From Undaria pinnatifida (lineage: Eukaryota; Sar; Phaeophyceae; Laminariales; Alariaceae), in assembly GCA_012845835.1 (NCBI GenBank), contig JABAKD010000025.1, positions 214,001 through 278,000 on the forward strand: a stretch of 64,000 nucleotides of DNA, read 5' to 3'. The stretch's first letter is position 1. Each line of letters starts with the position of its first letter. Of the stretch, positions 11,901-20,731 are shown in pieces. Position numbers and translations under genes: made by a program. Below the pieces are notes generated by a model, which saw only the letters and a list, made by a program, of their open reading frames with translations, was not told where the DNA came from and did no database searches.

Positions 11901-14900
11901 GGTAGTTGACCCCGTGGTCGATAGATGGCGGGATTTCAACATATGCCAGTCCATACACCGTTCGTTTGGTGACCAAATCAAAACGCTTAACACGTACCAC
12001 GTCATGTTCCTGCCCCCTTTCCCCCCGACCCCTCTCTTCCACCTGCGCATGTTACAACCAAACCCCAACAAAAGGCGAAGGCAAGGGGCCTTCTGGAGGT
12101 AGTTCTTCAAATTAGCGGTGACAACACACGGCGGAACTTGCCAGGACAATCTTCCCGTCAGACGAAGGTGAAAGTCGTCAAACAGGGCCAAAAAGGCAGA
12201 CTTGGTCGAGGGGGGGGGCAGACGGTAGCGGAGGCATCAATGACGACAGAGGAGCGCTTGGCATTCATAGCTCAAGGAAGCATACCACCTCAGAGAAATG
12301 GGACGACAACGAGCTCGAGCAAGAAGACAGAGGCACGCTCGAGTGGCGCCAGCAGCGGGGTTCGCCTGCGACGGCACAATGTCCGGAAAATCCCTCTACC
12401 GCGTGGCTGAAAAGGGCAGCAGCAGCCGTGAGAACAGTGTACTTCCCGCAAGTTGTGGGTTTGGGGGCCGGTACGTAGAGACCGGCAATGGTGAAAGCTT
12501 CACAAATCCATTGACCTTGGCAAAGACGTGGAAAAGACAACTATATATGAAGCCTGGGACGGCAGCGGCAGTAGATATGTTCCGTTGTCGCCAAACCGCG
12601 AAGGACGGAAGGATGGGGGGGCGGAAGGCGATGATCGTGCCCTCAACCGGTGAAGTGATGAGAGAGGAGCACGAAACAAAGATCGTTTGGGAGGTGCAGG
12701 GGAATCGAGCGTTGCCACCCTCGACGACGATTCTGCAAGGGGTGTGGTAGAAGAAGGGAAGGGTCCCAATGTCAGCCTCAGTGGTGATGGTGGTGGCAAT
12801 GGGCCGAAGAGCGGTTTTATTTGCACCCCCAGCCTTCACGATGTGATCGGTCCAGTTGGAAACGACAGTGGCGAGGCCGCTCATCTTGTGCTGGAGGGTA
12901 CAAGCGCTGGAGGCGACAGCAATAGGGCTGCGACCACGAGAAACCTTTCCACCAACATGACCAAGCAAGTGAGCACTGGCAGTGGCCGCTGGTCCAAAGC
13001 CGTCGGTAAGGAGAAGTGCATCGGCAACCGAATTGGCGCGACCGCGGTAGTTGAAGCATCGACGGCGAAATGAAGGGACAGGCCGTCGAATCGTCCACCC
13101 GGCCACCCTCGGATCAACTGATCAGCTCCAAGATGAAGATGAGAGTGGTCGCATCCAGGGAAGGCAAAGAAATGCACGAAGACGGTTAACGCCCGTCACA
13201 TTTGCACGCGAGTACTGCATCCACGCTTCTCTCGGGTTCCTCACTGTGGCCTTCCTCCTCTGGTTGGCCTCGCCGGCAAGATTGGGAGAACTTTTCCCCA
13301 CAGCCTGGCTTGAATAGCCATTCCAACCCAAAGGCTAAGACAACGGGCGATGAACCGTCGAGACTGAGTGTGTCGGCGCATGAAAGGGTATCCGACGCGC
13401 TGACGGGATCACCACTCGCAAATGTGATCAACGTTTTTGTGCGTAGTACGCCAGACTTCAGGCAGCGTATTTGGAGTGTATACAGGAGCACCTGCCTGGT
13501 GCCGTCGACTCGTCCGAACCAAAGAATGTATTAACTGCAATACTCCGTTGGCGTTCAGTGTCATGTCTTGAGGCACGCATACTCGCCACTGTGTGCGATT
13601 CAGCGCGTGGATGCCCAATCTTGACTAGAGCAGCGGCCACGCTTAGAGGAGATGAGACTTTTGCTTCCACGCGGGTACCCTTGTGTGAGAATTCAACTGT
13701 TTTACTTCCTACATGGAAGCGTTGCAATCTCACCACAACGTGATTAACACAATTTCCATTTCCTCGCTCTTGTCCTTGTCGTTGTTTGTGTTTGTCTCGG
13801 CTGTCTCGTTCCACACCCCTTCGGTCGACCCGAAATTGCAACACGGTGCACTACGTGTTTCGATGCTCCAAATGTAAAAAAAAAACACAAAAAAAAAACA
13901 CCGGCGGCGTGGGAAAAGTTGGGAAGTGGGCTGCAACACGAAACGATTTCAAGGAACATGGTCGAAAAGGCCATCGGGCCAGAAGTAATGAGAGCAATAG
14001 CCTCCGCCAAGGCTAGTGCCGGATCTAGTACGACTGAGGGGCGACCGGAAGGAACCGATTACCTCCCGAGTTCTGCTTTGATCGACCTCATCGGCACGGA
14101 AACCACAGGAGGGGTGCTTCAGGTGACGGGCACGCAGCGAGAGCGAGAGAAAGGGTAGCGACGGAACGATTGCACCACAATACAATAAAATACCGTAATC
14201 CGCGGCTTAATAGCGTTGATTAGCCCTTGAGGGTTCGACGAGGCCATGTGTTTTTCTTTGTCGGCACGTCGCCGCTTCCGCTGACGAGAGCATCGGAGTT
14301 CATCGAGTTCAAGCGTATAGGAGAAGGGCTGAGCGGGGGTTGGAGGTATCCACAGATTTCAACTCACTCTCCTGCCTCGTTTGGGCTTGTCAAAGGCGGG
14401 TTTCGGCTGTCTTCGTGGGGCCTATAGCTATTAGGAGGCATGATACCTTCCAGTGCAGTAATCACAGGATGAAGGGAAGTGGTTCTATTGGTGCGCGTTG
14501 TCACGAACGCGTGATGTTCCGTTCATCAAGTGTGGCGGGACAGACGTTCACGATGCGGGGGCGGCAGGGGGAGGCAAATGCGAATAGCCGTACACAATCG
14601 CTTCGGGCTCGGTGGCGCAAAAGCGAGAATGCCGGTCTTGCCAATCAGAGATGTAGCAAGTAGAATACGACCGTCGGCGCTGCCGGTCTTTGTAGTTGCA
14701 GTTTACCTCTGCTAACGGTCAGCCGTTGCACCAGAATGAAGGCTCCAGCCACTGTACGTTGTTGTCGGCGGCGTGACGTCTGTGCTTTAGGCTGCCGTCG
14801 GCATGCTCACATCACGATCATATGTTCGTCTATCCGATCGCCCAGGTACCGCTACATGTTGTATATGTTATCGTGCCTGCCTTACTTTCTGTCGATTTGG

Positions 14901-15120
14901 TTGTTTCGGTTCGATCGCCCCTGTTCACGAGTACCTTGCGTTTTGGCCGTCTTGGCGTGCTTCAAAATCAAAACATTACTTATGCCAATGCTGTTCCTCC
15001 TGTACTGTTTCGTCATGTTCGCAGGTGGTTGTTTCGGGTCCGGCCGGCTTCGTGTTTCGTGTGGAGGGTCTTCTCGCAGAGATAGCCGTACCGCCCCAGG
15101 CAGTGGTCCTGCTGGATTAG
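2895..15120 (+). CDS. cytochrome b5 / cytochrome b5 reductase-like fusion oxidoreductase, multi-exon, 5' end unresolved
   Basis: Gene model (exons): 2895-2988, 3340-3492, 3766-3834, 4633-4824, 6012-6929, 7534-7644, 7861-8121, 8393-8428, 8572-8631, 9008-9271, 9859-9973, 10556-10592, 11005-11110, 12099-12167 (possibly longer), unresolved exons in 12.2-13.9 kb, 13919-14122, 15025-15120. Junction phases are compatible along nearly the whole list, mostly phase 0. Domain order is hydrophobic segment, cytochrome b5, linker, FAD-binding, NAD-binding. Proteins of this kind pass electrons from NAD(P)H through FAD to a b5 heme and then to a membrane acceptor such as a desaturase or metal. The acceptor here is unknown. 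The linkers are long for a b5 reductase. Several boundaries (8393-9008 and 12.1-13.9 kb) are uncertain. Fusion of a desaturase or ferric-reductase N-terminus is possible but not shown. Confidence 0.75.
3340..3492 (+). CDS. exon: pre-b5 segment of the fusion oxidoreductase
   Basis: A good acceptor (cttttgcag) and donor (aag|gtatgg) bound a 51-codon phase 0-0 exon beginning YFKKGAANVCCVVP and ending ELPLYSTLEFNNK. It has no recognised domain. The ending leads smoothly into the b5 domain's first helix encoded by the next exon, similar to the spacer before C-terminal b5 domains of acyl desaturases. Confidence 0.6.
3766..3834 (+). CDS. exon: start of cytochrome b5 domain
   Basis: A 23-codon phase 0-0 exon reads ITIYTHELLDKHTACGLRG and is followed by donor CTG|gtaaga. 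The 'y(t/s)..ELl.KH' pattern is the usual first helix of cytochrome b5 domains. The next exon supplies the beta strand and the heme ligands. The acceptor (acatgag) lacks a strong pyrimidine tract, so the start is less sure than the end. Confidence 0.6.
4633..4824 (+). CDS. exon: cytochrome b5 heme-binding domain
   Basis: A 64-codon phase 0-0 exon (acceptor ctccag, donor AGC|gtgagt). It encodes WVIVDGAVLDVSSF, then RRHPGGTRLI with the HPGG motif holding the first axial heme His, then GTDVTAEIIGKDA, and ends in FTPHSHTS, where a His-Ser gives the second axial ligand. The spacing is close to that of C-terminal b5 domains of fungal and algal acyl-CoA desaturases. There is a short insertion before the second His. 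Confidence 0.88.
4825..6011. other. intron carrying a dispersed repeat with embedded microsatellites
   Basis: This 1.2-kb intron holds an ATCAT/ATCATCATAC satellite at about 5128-5456, a copy of a dispersed element at about 5457-5640, and five to six GTCCTTAAAAA units at 5643-5720. Short (ATAAT)-like repeats follow at 5753-5825. I see no coding exon. Confidence 0.8.
5128..5456. repeat. ATCAT / ATCATCATAC microsatellite
   Basis: About 330 bp of near-continuous (A)TCAT units with CATACCATC interruptions. One strand appears as an open frame rich in Ser-Tyr-His, which is an artefact of the repeat. A second ATCAT array lies at 59308-59370 beside a related element. Confidence 0.95.
6012..6929 (+). 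CDS. exon: end of b5 domain plus 306-residue low-complexity linker
   Basis: The exon begins directly after gcggtag and reads TALEIARSLVVGYIEEEDD, the C-terminal helix of the b5 domain continuing HSHTS from the previous exon. The rest is a hydrophilic linker: Ser/Arg-rich (SRRSYSRSRR), a Gly/His-rich run with many GGG, a basic KKKKKNKG patch, and an Ala/Pro-rich end. It ends at AAG|gtatat, phase 0. Such a long disordered spacer between the b5 and flavin domains is unusual; the basic patch could be a membrane- or protein-contact region, but that is inference. Confidence 0.75.
7534..7644 (+). CDS. exon: basic helical segment before the flavin domain
   Basis: A 37-codon phase 0-0 exon (acceptor tgggcag, donor acag|gtatac). 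It encodes METKVNPVRRILRRIST and then IDTISGASIDDSRRKQ, a basic amphipathic-looking stretch. No family is recognised. It is accepted because splice sites and phase agree with both neighbours. Confidence 0.6.
7861..8121 (+). CDS. exon: first strands of the FAD-binding domain
   Basis: This phase 0-0 exon of 87 codons contains FHVCPLLLHEMM and RPMHKFVFSCPGRAGAL. In cytochrome b5 reductases the flavin domain begins with a short '.pc.L....' strand, then a strand of type 'kFvFsLP', then 'lGLp.GqH'. The pattern fits and continues into the next exon (LGRKTSHFVHV). The acceptor (ttgtaag) is atypical, so the exact start is uncertain, while donor TTG|gtgaga is good. Confidence 0.65.
8393..8428 (+). CDS. 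small exon: FAD-domain strand (LGRKTSHFVHVN)
   Basis: A 12-codon phase 0-0 micro-exon after acceptor ggcccag. LGRKTSHFVHV aligns in pattern with the 'LGLPvGqHv.v' strand of b5 reductases and joins the preceding ...GAL in frame. Two donors are possible, CAC|gtaaac and AAC|gtacga; the second is used here. Confidence 0.45.
8572..8631 (+). CDS. small exon of the flavin domain
   Basis: A 20-codon phase 0-0 exon between gccgccag and ATG|gtgagc, with MEGVCHFNMRVVKEEGM. It links the HFVHV strand to the exon with the RSYNAY motif. There is no independent motif; support is from splice sites and frame. Confidence 0.45.
9008..9271 (+). CDS. exon: FAD-binding motif and hinge of the b5 reductase domain
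   Basis: The frame carries RSYNAYAV, in the place of the flavin-binding RxYT/SxxS motif, and then CIEMRIRLYPDGLMSNLLLQL, which I shorten here to its core IRLYPDGLMSNLL: this matches the b5 reductase pattern 'ikvYp.GlMS.~L..L' contacting FAD phosphate and the linker to the NAD domain. The donor AAG|gtgagg is phase 0. The start is uncertain: 9008 is chosen for phase, while a better looking acceptor (ctactgcag) would start it at 8989 with another phase. Confidence 0.75.
9859..9973 (+). CDS. exon: GPF motif and NAD-binding AAGTGVNP
   Basis: This exon of 115 nt (phase 0 to 1) starts NSDNPAVQLQGPF, which fits the 'Gd.v.vrGPfG' turn that positions FAD. It then reads NVVMIAAGTGVNP, the nucleotide-binding 'lgmIAGGTGItP' loop of the b5 reductase/FNR superfamily. 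It ends CCC A|gtaagt; the next exon starts TG, completing Met. Together with the previous exon it is the clearest evidence for a flavin reductase. Confidence 0.88.
10556..10592 (+). CDS. micro-exon (37 nt) of the NAD-binding domain
   Basis: Between aaaccatcag and GACCG|gtgaga lies TG GTG CAG ATG ATA CGA, giving MVQMIRDYLNSDR when joined to the preceding A. This continues AAGTGVNP as NPMVQMIRD, the expected helix after the nucleotide-binding loop ('TPM.qlir'). Phase 1 to 2 agrees with both neighbours. At 37 nt it is easy for gene finders to miss. Confidence 0.8.
11005..11110 (+). CDS. exon: NAD-binding domain strand (LVLLWQNSEEDDLF)
   Basis: After acceptor tcgctcag the phase-2 exon reads THDSLLSKHSRLVLLWQN and then SEEDDLFCKDELMALQ. 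This matches the b5 reductase region 'l.LlfaNqteeDIll..EL..l'. The donor is CAG|gtataa, phase 0. It places the reading frame securely up to 11110. Confidence 0.85.
12099..12167 (+). CDS. exon: start of the second linker
   Basis: Phase 0 exon after acceptor ttctggag reading VVLQISGDNTRRNLPGQ and ending at AAG|gtgaaa. The same frame stays open to 12410, so the exon may be longer (Gly/Ser/Lys-rich, ASMTTEERLAFIAQG). It follows ...ELMALQ where b5 reductases usually continue with 'frv.yvls', so an insertion begins here. Confidence 0.5.
12168..13918 (+). CDS. unresolved coding region (second linker) of the fusion gene
   Basis: Overlapping Ser/Gly/Arg-rich open frames lie here on the + strand: the frame of the previous exon to 12410, a second frame 12298-12750, and again the first frame 12652-13073 (SSVATLDDDSARGVVEEG, NMTKQVSTGSGRWSKAVG). 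A helical segment YLECIQEHLPGAV follows an acceptor at 13461. A segment CNTVHYVFRCSK at about 13836-13873 resembles the 'fkV.YvlS' strand of b5 reductases. The exon structure cannot be settled from splice sites alone; either several small introns or frame damage would explain the pattern. Confidence 0.35.
13919..14122 (+). CDS. exon: C-terminal part of the NAD-binding domain
   Basis: A phase 0-0 exon of 68 codons: LGSGLQHETISRNMVEKAIG, an Ala/Ser-rich loop, then LPSSALIDLIGTETTGGVLQ at the end, with donor CAG|gtgacg. It is joined in frame to the last exon (VVVSGPAG). In b5 reductases this segment is 'W.g..GrI....l' before the CGP motif. The frame is also open upstream through two poly-A runs to a possible TPAAWEK, so the start is uncertain. 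Confidence 0.6.
15025..15120 (+). CDS. terminal exon with SGPAG motif and stop
   Basis: After acceptor atgttcgcag the phase-0 frame reads VVVSGPAGFVFRVEGLLAEI and ends VVLLD followed by TAG at 15118-15120. This is the C-terminal 'vlvCGPpgm...v...L...G' block of cytochrome b5 reductases/FNR. The usual Cys before GP is Ser here. It fixes the strand and 3' end of the gene. Confidence 0.85.
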   Translation: MVVSGPAGFVFRVEGLLAEIAVPPQAVVLLD

Positions 15121-18100
15121 ACGTTTACGCAAACCCTGCCACAGAGAACAGACGCATATAAAGGTGCCTGGTCGATAAGCAAAGCCGACGGTGGTCTTTA
15201 GAGGGGAAGAGGGCATTAGTTTTCGCGGGTTGATCGCGACTAGGGGGCTCTCGCGCTCGTTGCGTGGGGGACACGCGCCTTGATATCTTCGCTCTGCAAA
15301 ATAATGACAAGCTTGATCGGGGATAACGCCCTCGTGATAGCTGCCGTTGTTCGCTCTGGTACTACTATGGACATGAAACGGAGTTGGAGTCATTTATGGG
15401 TTCATATAGTGCAGGCATCACATCAGACAGCAACCGCTGTACTCAGTAGCTGCGAGTTGGTTAGTCGTGGGAACACGGGAATTCTATGCTGTAGTTGAGT
15501 GGGTACCCGCGCCCATGTGAGTTCAGGATGCTCATTGGGCCTTTTCACTTGTGCGCCTTCTTCGTCTCGTGTGCTTTGGGTGGGAAAGCGTTGTATTACC
15601 TGGGTGAATTTCATTTCAGTATGGTCTTCCGAGGGCTCCACCACCTTGCTATAACCACGGGCTCTAGAGTTCTGACCAGTGTTGATGTGAGACAACATCA
15701 ACAACAGCAACAACCACAACAACATCCACAACAATGGACACTCTCGAATCCATGCCACGGTACCGCGTGTATGTTTGAGCCAAACTGTGATGACAACCAG
15801 TCTGCTTGACGGGCAAGAAGAGCCCAAGGTGTTGTGGGTGCTCGAAGCGCTTTCCACTGCCTCGACCAAGCGAAAATGAGGGCTGCATGGTGCCAAGACG
15901 AAAGCATTTAGTGTCTACTTGTACAGCAAGCTTAGGGGAGAGGAACGCGTCGTGAAAGAAATATGTCCATTGAGTCCAGCAAATGGTGCCGTTCAGAAAG
16001 GTGCCAACGTGCAAAAATCTACCCTATAAACGAGGGACCTCCTGCTATTCGTAGATTTCGCTGCGGTGATCGTATTCTGGCGTTGTTCCAGACGGTGGCA
16101 GCCGGTACCTAGAAAGATGTACGTGCCGGAATGCAAGCAGCTGCCGGGCCAATGTGCACATGAGGTCTGATGCGCATGACAAGGCAACGGGACGTACGCC
16201 GCTACACCATATGTGGTGGCGGTGTGGCACCGCGAGCAAGAGCACGTGAAGCTGCGCCGTTGAATATACTCGCAGAACGTTCCTCTGGACGAGTATCGCG
16301 AAGGTCAGGCATAGACTATGTTGCGCGTATTAACCCATGGGCGATGAGAATGAAGCGATAAAGACGGTATTAGCCATCGGGGAAGCCACTGCCGGGCGGG
16401 GGGGGCAGCTGTAAAGTGTTTAGCGGGTGATCTATTATGGGAAATATAATTATCGGAGCCGCGACTGACGGAGTAAAATATACAGTGAACATATACACGA
16501 ACCGTGACCACAGGCTCCCGGTCAGTCCATGATTTTTTGCGCGGTAGCCTCCACCAACTGGGGTGCAGCTAGGCTGGTGCATCAAAGAGTCTAGGCTGGC
16601 GCCTCGCCTGCTACATCATATAGATCGGGCTGAAGTAGGTTGCCCAAGAACGTACACCGTTGGGTTTGTAACGCGAGAATTTGGTGCATAAGTGATACTT
16701 GATGCAACAGCATTGACGAAAATCAAAGTTTGGGACCTCTGTTCCCTCTGGTTGGAGCATGAAAGCTTAAATCCAGGATCTTAGTGTGCAAGGAGGTGCA
16801 GAACGCCATGTTTTTAACGATCGATCTCTCATTACGAAGGCAGGCGAAATGTGAGATGCTTCCATCAATCTCCTGTGTATCAGGCCTACACAGTGTACAG
16901 TCTCCCCGTACTGATAGGTATCAGCCGGGTTTATGGCTGCTACAGCCCACAAGGTGGTAGTATCGGATGGCCAAGCCTCCGAGCGATGCATCATCATTCG
17001 ACTAGCCCGGTGCGGCCCAAAAAACACAATAACGGAAGTGCATGGAACTCCACCTACCTCCAAGCTCTCCCTCCCTTCTCCCGCCAATGGAAAAAAACAA
17101 CGGGCAGGCAAGTGGAAAAGGAGGGGCACAATCGTCTGGCATGGTGCTTCATCCAGCAACTGTCCTATGTATGCTCAAGTTCTCAGGAAGAACCCTCTGC
17201 TCACTCGAGTTCGGCGTGGGCTGACTGATCTACGCGTGACGTCCTGCCCCAAGACTGGCCTGCTGTCTTCATATACATCCTCTCGCTCAAACCCAGACCT
17301 TCAATACAGACATGCCAAATGATCTACACCAGTAAGCTGTGGTTTATCCGCCACAGCGTTTGAAGAAACCGTTACCTCGTCTGGAGACAAAGCTATCTCG
17401 TACTCTGTGTATTTCAAATTGCATTATTCTTACAGCTTTTATGAGTAGCGGGAGGCAAGATTTCTTCCCTTTGTCAGATACACATTTCACAGCCGTTTGC
17501 AGCCTTCCGTGAATCTATCACACTCTCACAGTCCTAGTCTCGCTACTCTGGTTCCAGCTACTCTGGTTCCAGCCAGATGCCTAGCTACTACCACCTGCAG
17601 GTGTCACGGGTTATCAAGCCACCGAATTGCACCGCATTATTCGACACCTTCAGCATCAAAGAAAAATAGCACTACTACTGTTGCCGCAAGCTAGATTTCA
17701 TTCCCGGTAGGGTGACTTTATCGGGATGGCGGCCAACCATCACCTCAAACAACTGAATTTTTCGAAGAGCACAACCGCAACCCACCACGGAGACACGTCG
17801 TGCTCGGGAAGACCCGGGAAGTACAAAATCAACTCCAACCTAAGGGCAACGACACCACCGTTGGTCCTAAACGACGCCAAAGAACTGCATAACTCACCCC
17901 GTTCATTCTGTTCATGGTCACCCTTCTGCTCCATAAACGCACCTCTATCGTATGGACATGTTGCCGTCGCACGTATTCCAACCGTGTGACGTTGGCCTAA
18001 GGCTCGGCGTCAGCCGTGTCAGGCAATGAACGGGATTGGCCACCGGCGAATCGACGGCAAATACATCGTCCGAACTTGTCATAATAACAGACTCCGGATA

Positions 18101-18582
18101 CAATTGCAGCCACAACATCTTCCCTGCGGACGCCTTGAAGGGATGAGATACTTCCACTATAGAGCATACCAACCGCGAAAATAAATGAAAAATGGACCGC
18201 ATGCTGGTCTGCGCGGGGCGTGACGTGTAGCTGCCCTCCTATATTCAACCGCTTGAAATACTGTACAGCAGCAAGTTTTACGGGAACGTTATTCGCCAGG
18301 TTGCCCTCCGACACGCAACATCTCGAGGAAATCGCGATGAGCGCTCAGGCCTTGCCGCCGTTCGAATCGCTCCGGTCCAAACACTGAAGGTAACCCGTCA
18401 ACATTCGAAACGTTCTCCAAGACGGGCAACCAGATTCGTACGTGCGCCTCGACGGCCCCGCAACAGAATCGCCGACACACCGCAGTAACCGTAAATAACT
18501 CACGCGCAGTAAAGGGGAAACATCTTACAGTGCCACGGAGTGGCGCCTTTCTCCTTATCCTTCCGCCTGAGACGACGTCGAA
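15121..18582. other. intergenic, no gene recognised
   Basis: Open frames here are short and found equally on both strands. A small CAA/CAACAACA-rich patch occurs at about 15688-15735. Nothing with a family motif or consistent splice sites could be supported. Confidence 0.5.
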
Positions 18583-18591
18583 CTCGTGCAA
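18289..18591 (-). CDS. uncharacterised minus-strand open frame, possibly F-box-like
   Basis: A 100-codon frame containing ARELFTVTAVCRRFCCGAVE and then IWLPVLENV. The 'elf.v..VCrrf......lW' spacing resembles the second half of an F-box, but the Leu-Pro start of an F-box is not visible. It sits next to the 193-bp tandem duplication, whose minus strand extends other frames. It may be a partial exon or chance. Confidence 0.22.
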   Translation of the reverse strand: MHEFDVVSGGRIRRKAPLRGTVRCFPFTARELFTVTAVCRRFCCGAVEAHVRIWLPVLENVSNVDGLPSVFGPERFERRQGLSAHRDFLEMLRVGGQPGE

Positions 18592-18968
18592 TCGCCCATC
18601 GTGGCGGTTCTCTCCCCCCCTCCCTAGAGGTTGGCGGCAGCACCCACTCTGATGCCGGTTGAAGCGTGGACATCCCCCATGAGTCGATCATACGGCGTTC
18701 CAATGCACCCGCCGTTGCCGCTGCTGTCGGCGCCTCCCTGTCCGCTGCCCTGGCTTGGCCATAGCGCAAATATTACTCGTGCAATCGCCCATCGTGGCGG
18801 TTCTCTCCCCCCCTCCCTAGAGGTTGGCGGCAGCACCCACTCTGATGCCGGTTGAAGCGTGGACATCCCCCATGAGTCGATCATACGGCGTTCCAATGCA
18901 CCCGCCGTTGCCGCTGCTGTCGGCGCCTCCCTGTCCGCTGCCCTGGCTTGGCCATAGCGCAAATATTA
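18583..18968. repeat. perfect 193-bp tandem duplication
   Basis: The block 18583-18775 is repeated at 18776-18968 with no difference seen by eye; 'ctcgtgcaatcgcccatc' starts the copies and 'gcgcaaatattact' closes them. Identity implies a very recent duplication or an assembly artefact. The same minus-strand frame is open through both copies. Confidence 0.93.
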
Positions 18969-20731
18969 CTTCTTCCTGGCAAGGTGAATGTACATTCGCT
19001 CGTTCCCAAACCGGCAATCACGACTATCCTGCAACGCGTCGCAGTCGCCAGATTCGCCGTGCTGTCTAAACAGGTCAGCTGGCCGCGCGTGTCGGCTCGC
19101 CGCATGACCACCGCAGTCAACACGCGCAGTTGTCACACTTGTGCCCCTTCTAGATCTCACATGACTGTCACGACGGCGCGTCACATCCGGATTCCGCACA
19201 GCCGGTGCCCTCCCACCTTGATAGTTGCCGACGGCATCTCGTTGCACCACATAATGCGTGTCCGAGGAACAGACGGAGATAGGGGGGGGGGGGGGACGTG
19301 AATTGTGTATAGAAAGGTGTTGCGACTGGCGGCCGACGCTAAGTCGTATTAGTCTGGGGAGTCGGATTCACGGTCAACGTACGTCAATCGGCCGTGTTAT
19401 ATTGAGCCGCTGGACAGAATACTAGGCGTACAAACGTTGTCATCACTGGCACCCCTGACCTCAGCACGTCGGTGTTTGGCTTGTATATTATATACCATCT
19501 GCGGTGCGAACGAACACCTGATGTGTTCAACCTCAACGAAGATTGGCACAAACGCAACAGTGACTCCGACATGGAATCAGGAAATTTCGACAAATTGCAT
19601 TATGTTACGCCCGATATCTTAACGGCATTCATGTACCGTGCATAACGGAATGGGTCGAAATTAAGTTTATGTCCCATTGGCCTTTAAGGGTGGACACAAC
19701 AACCGTTCCTTTGGACAGCAGACCAAACCTAATATACAAGGTACAAGGTATAAGGTACAAGGTATAAGGTACAAGGTAAGAGGTATAAGGTATGAGGTAT
19801 ATACCGACTTGCCGACGCCAGGGGCGCCCGCGATGACACCATACGCCGCTCTTTGGCAGGTACACGGTTTAGAACATGTCTCGACAACTCAATAGAACAC
19901 GTTTGATTGAAGTAGACAGACCGTAGGCACGTTTTGCTGGGACGACGGTGGTCTTCGTCGCCCCCCAAGGATCGCCAACAACATAAATACCATCGAATTC
20001 GGAACAGTTTGGAAGTGCCGAAGTGCACTCTCTGATTCATGTCAATTCGGAGGCAGCAGAAGTTGTTGAGGTGTCAGGTATTCCAGGTTGCTTCGGGGAC
20101 ACGGGCTGAATTAAAAGTCGCCTTCAAGCGTCATAAAATAGATCCCAACAACGACCCGATATGTTTACAAAAAAAAAGGCAAAGACGCCTTATTGGCGTA
20201 CCACTGTTTAACTGATTTGCAAAGTGAAGTATTCTTTCGTGGACGATTGTCCTGCTATTAACATTAGCAATTAGACTGGTGGCCCCCCCATGGTCGACTT
20301 TATGTATTATCTTCCCTGAAATGAGATATTCTCACATCGGACAGCGAAGTTTACCGAACACTATCTGCAGGATACCTCGCGAAAGCGAAACAAAACAAAG
20401 CAAATATCCTTTGCAACGCGAAATTTCAGTGTTACTTGCTGTAGGGTATCGATTGAAAGATCGGAGGATGGATTGCTGTCTTGGCTCTTATGTGGTACAT
20501 AATAACAATTGGCGGTACATAGAAGAAACTAATGGAATCCTGAAAAGAGCACCCCTGCATATCCTGAGCCCGTTCACAACATCCGCGTGACCCCTTGGTA
20601 TGGTACTTCAGCGAGGATATAAATAACAAGCAAGGTATCAGCAGCTTTATCAGTAGGGTACCGGAATCGACGAAGGAATATGTCTGTTGCAAGTCAGTTA
20701 TATAACTAATATAAATAACAAGGTTACTTTG
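18969..20731. other. intergenic, simple repeats only
   Basis: No gene recognised. A GGTACAAGGTATAA microsatellite lies at 19738-19802 and a short poly-G run at about 19281-19294. Remaining open frames are short and unsupported. Confidence 0.5.
19738..19802. repeat. GGTATAAGGTACAA microsatellite
   Basis: Six or so units of GGTA(C/T)AA(/G) in tandem. No coding meaning is inferred. Confidence 0.85.

Noticed and set aside
12396-13106. 236-codon minus-strand frame
   Set aside because: It lies opposite the linker region of the b5/reductase gene, has no motif, and GC-rich linkers often leave the complementary strand open.
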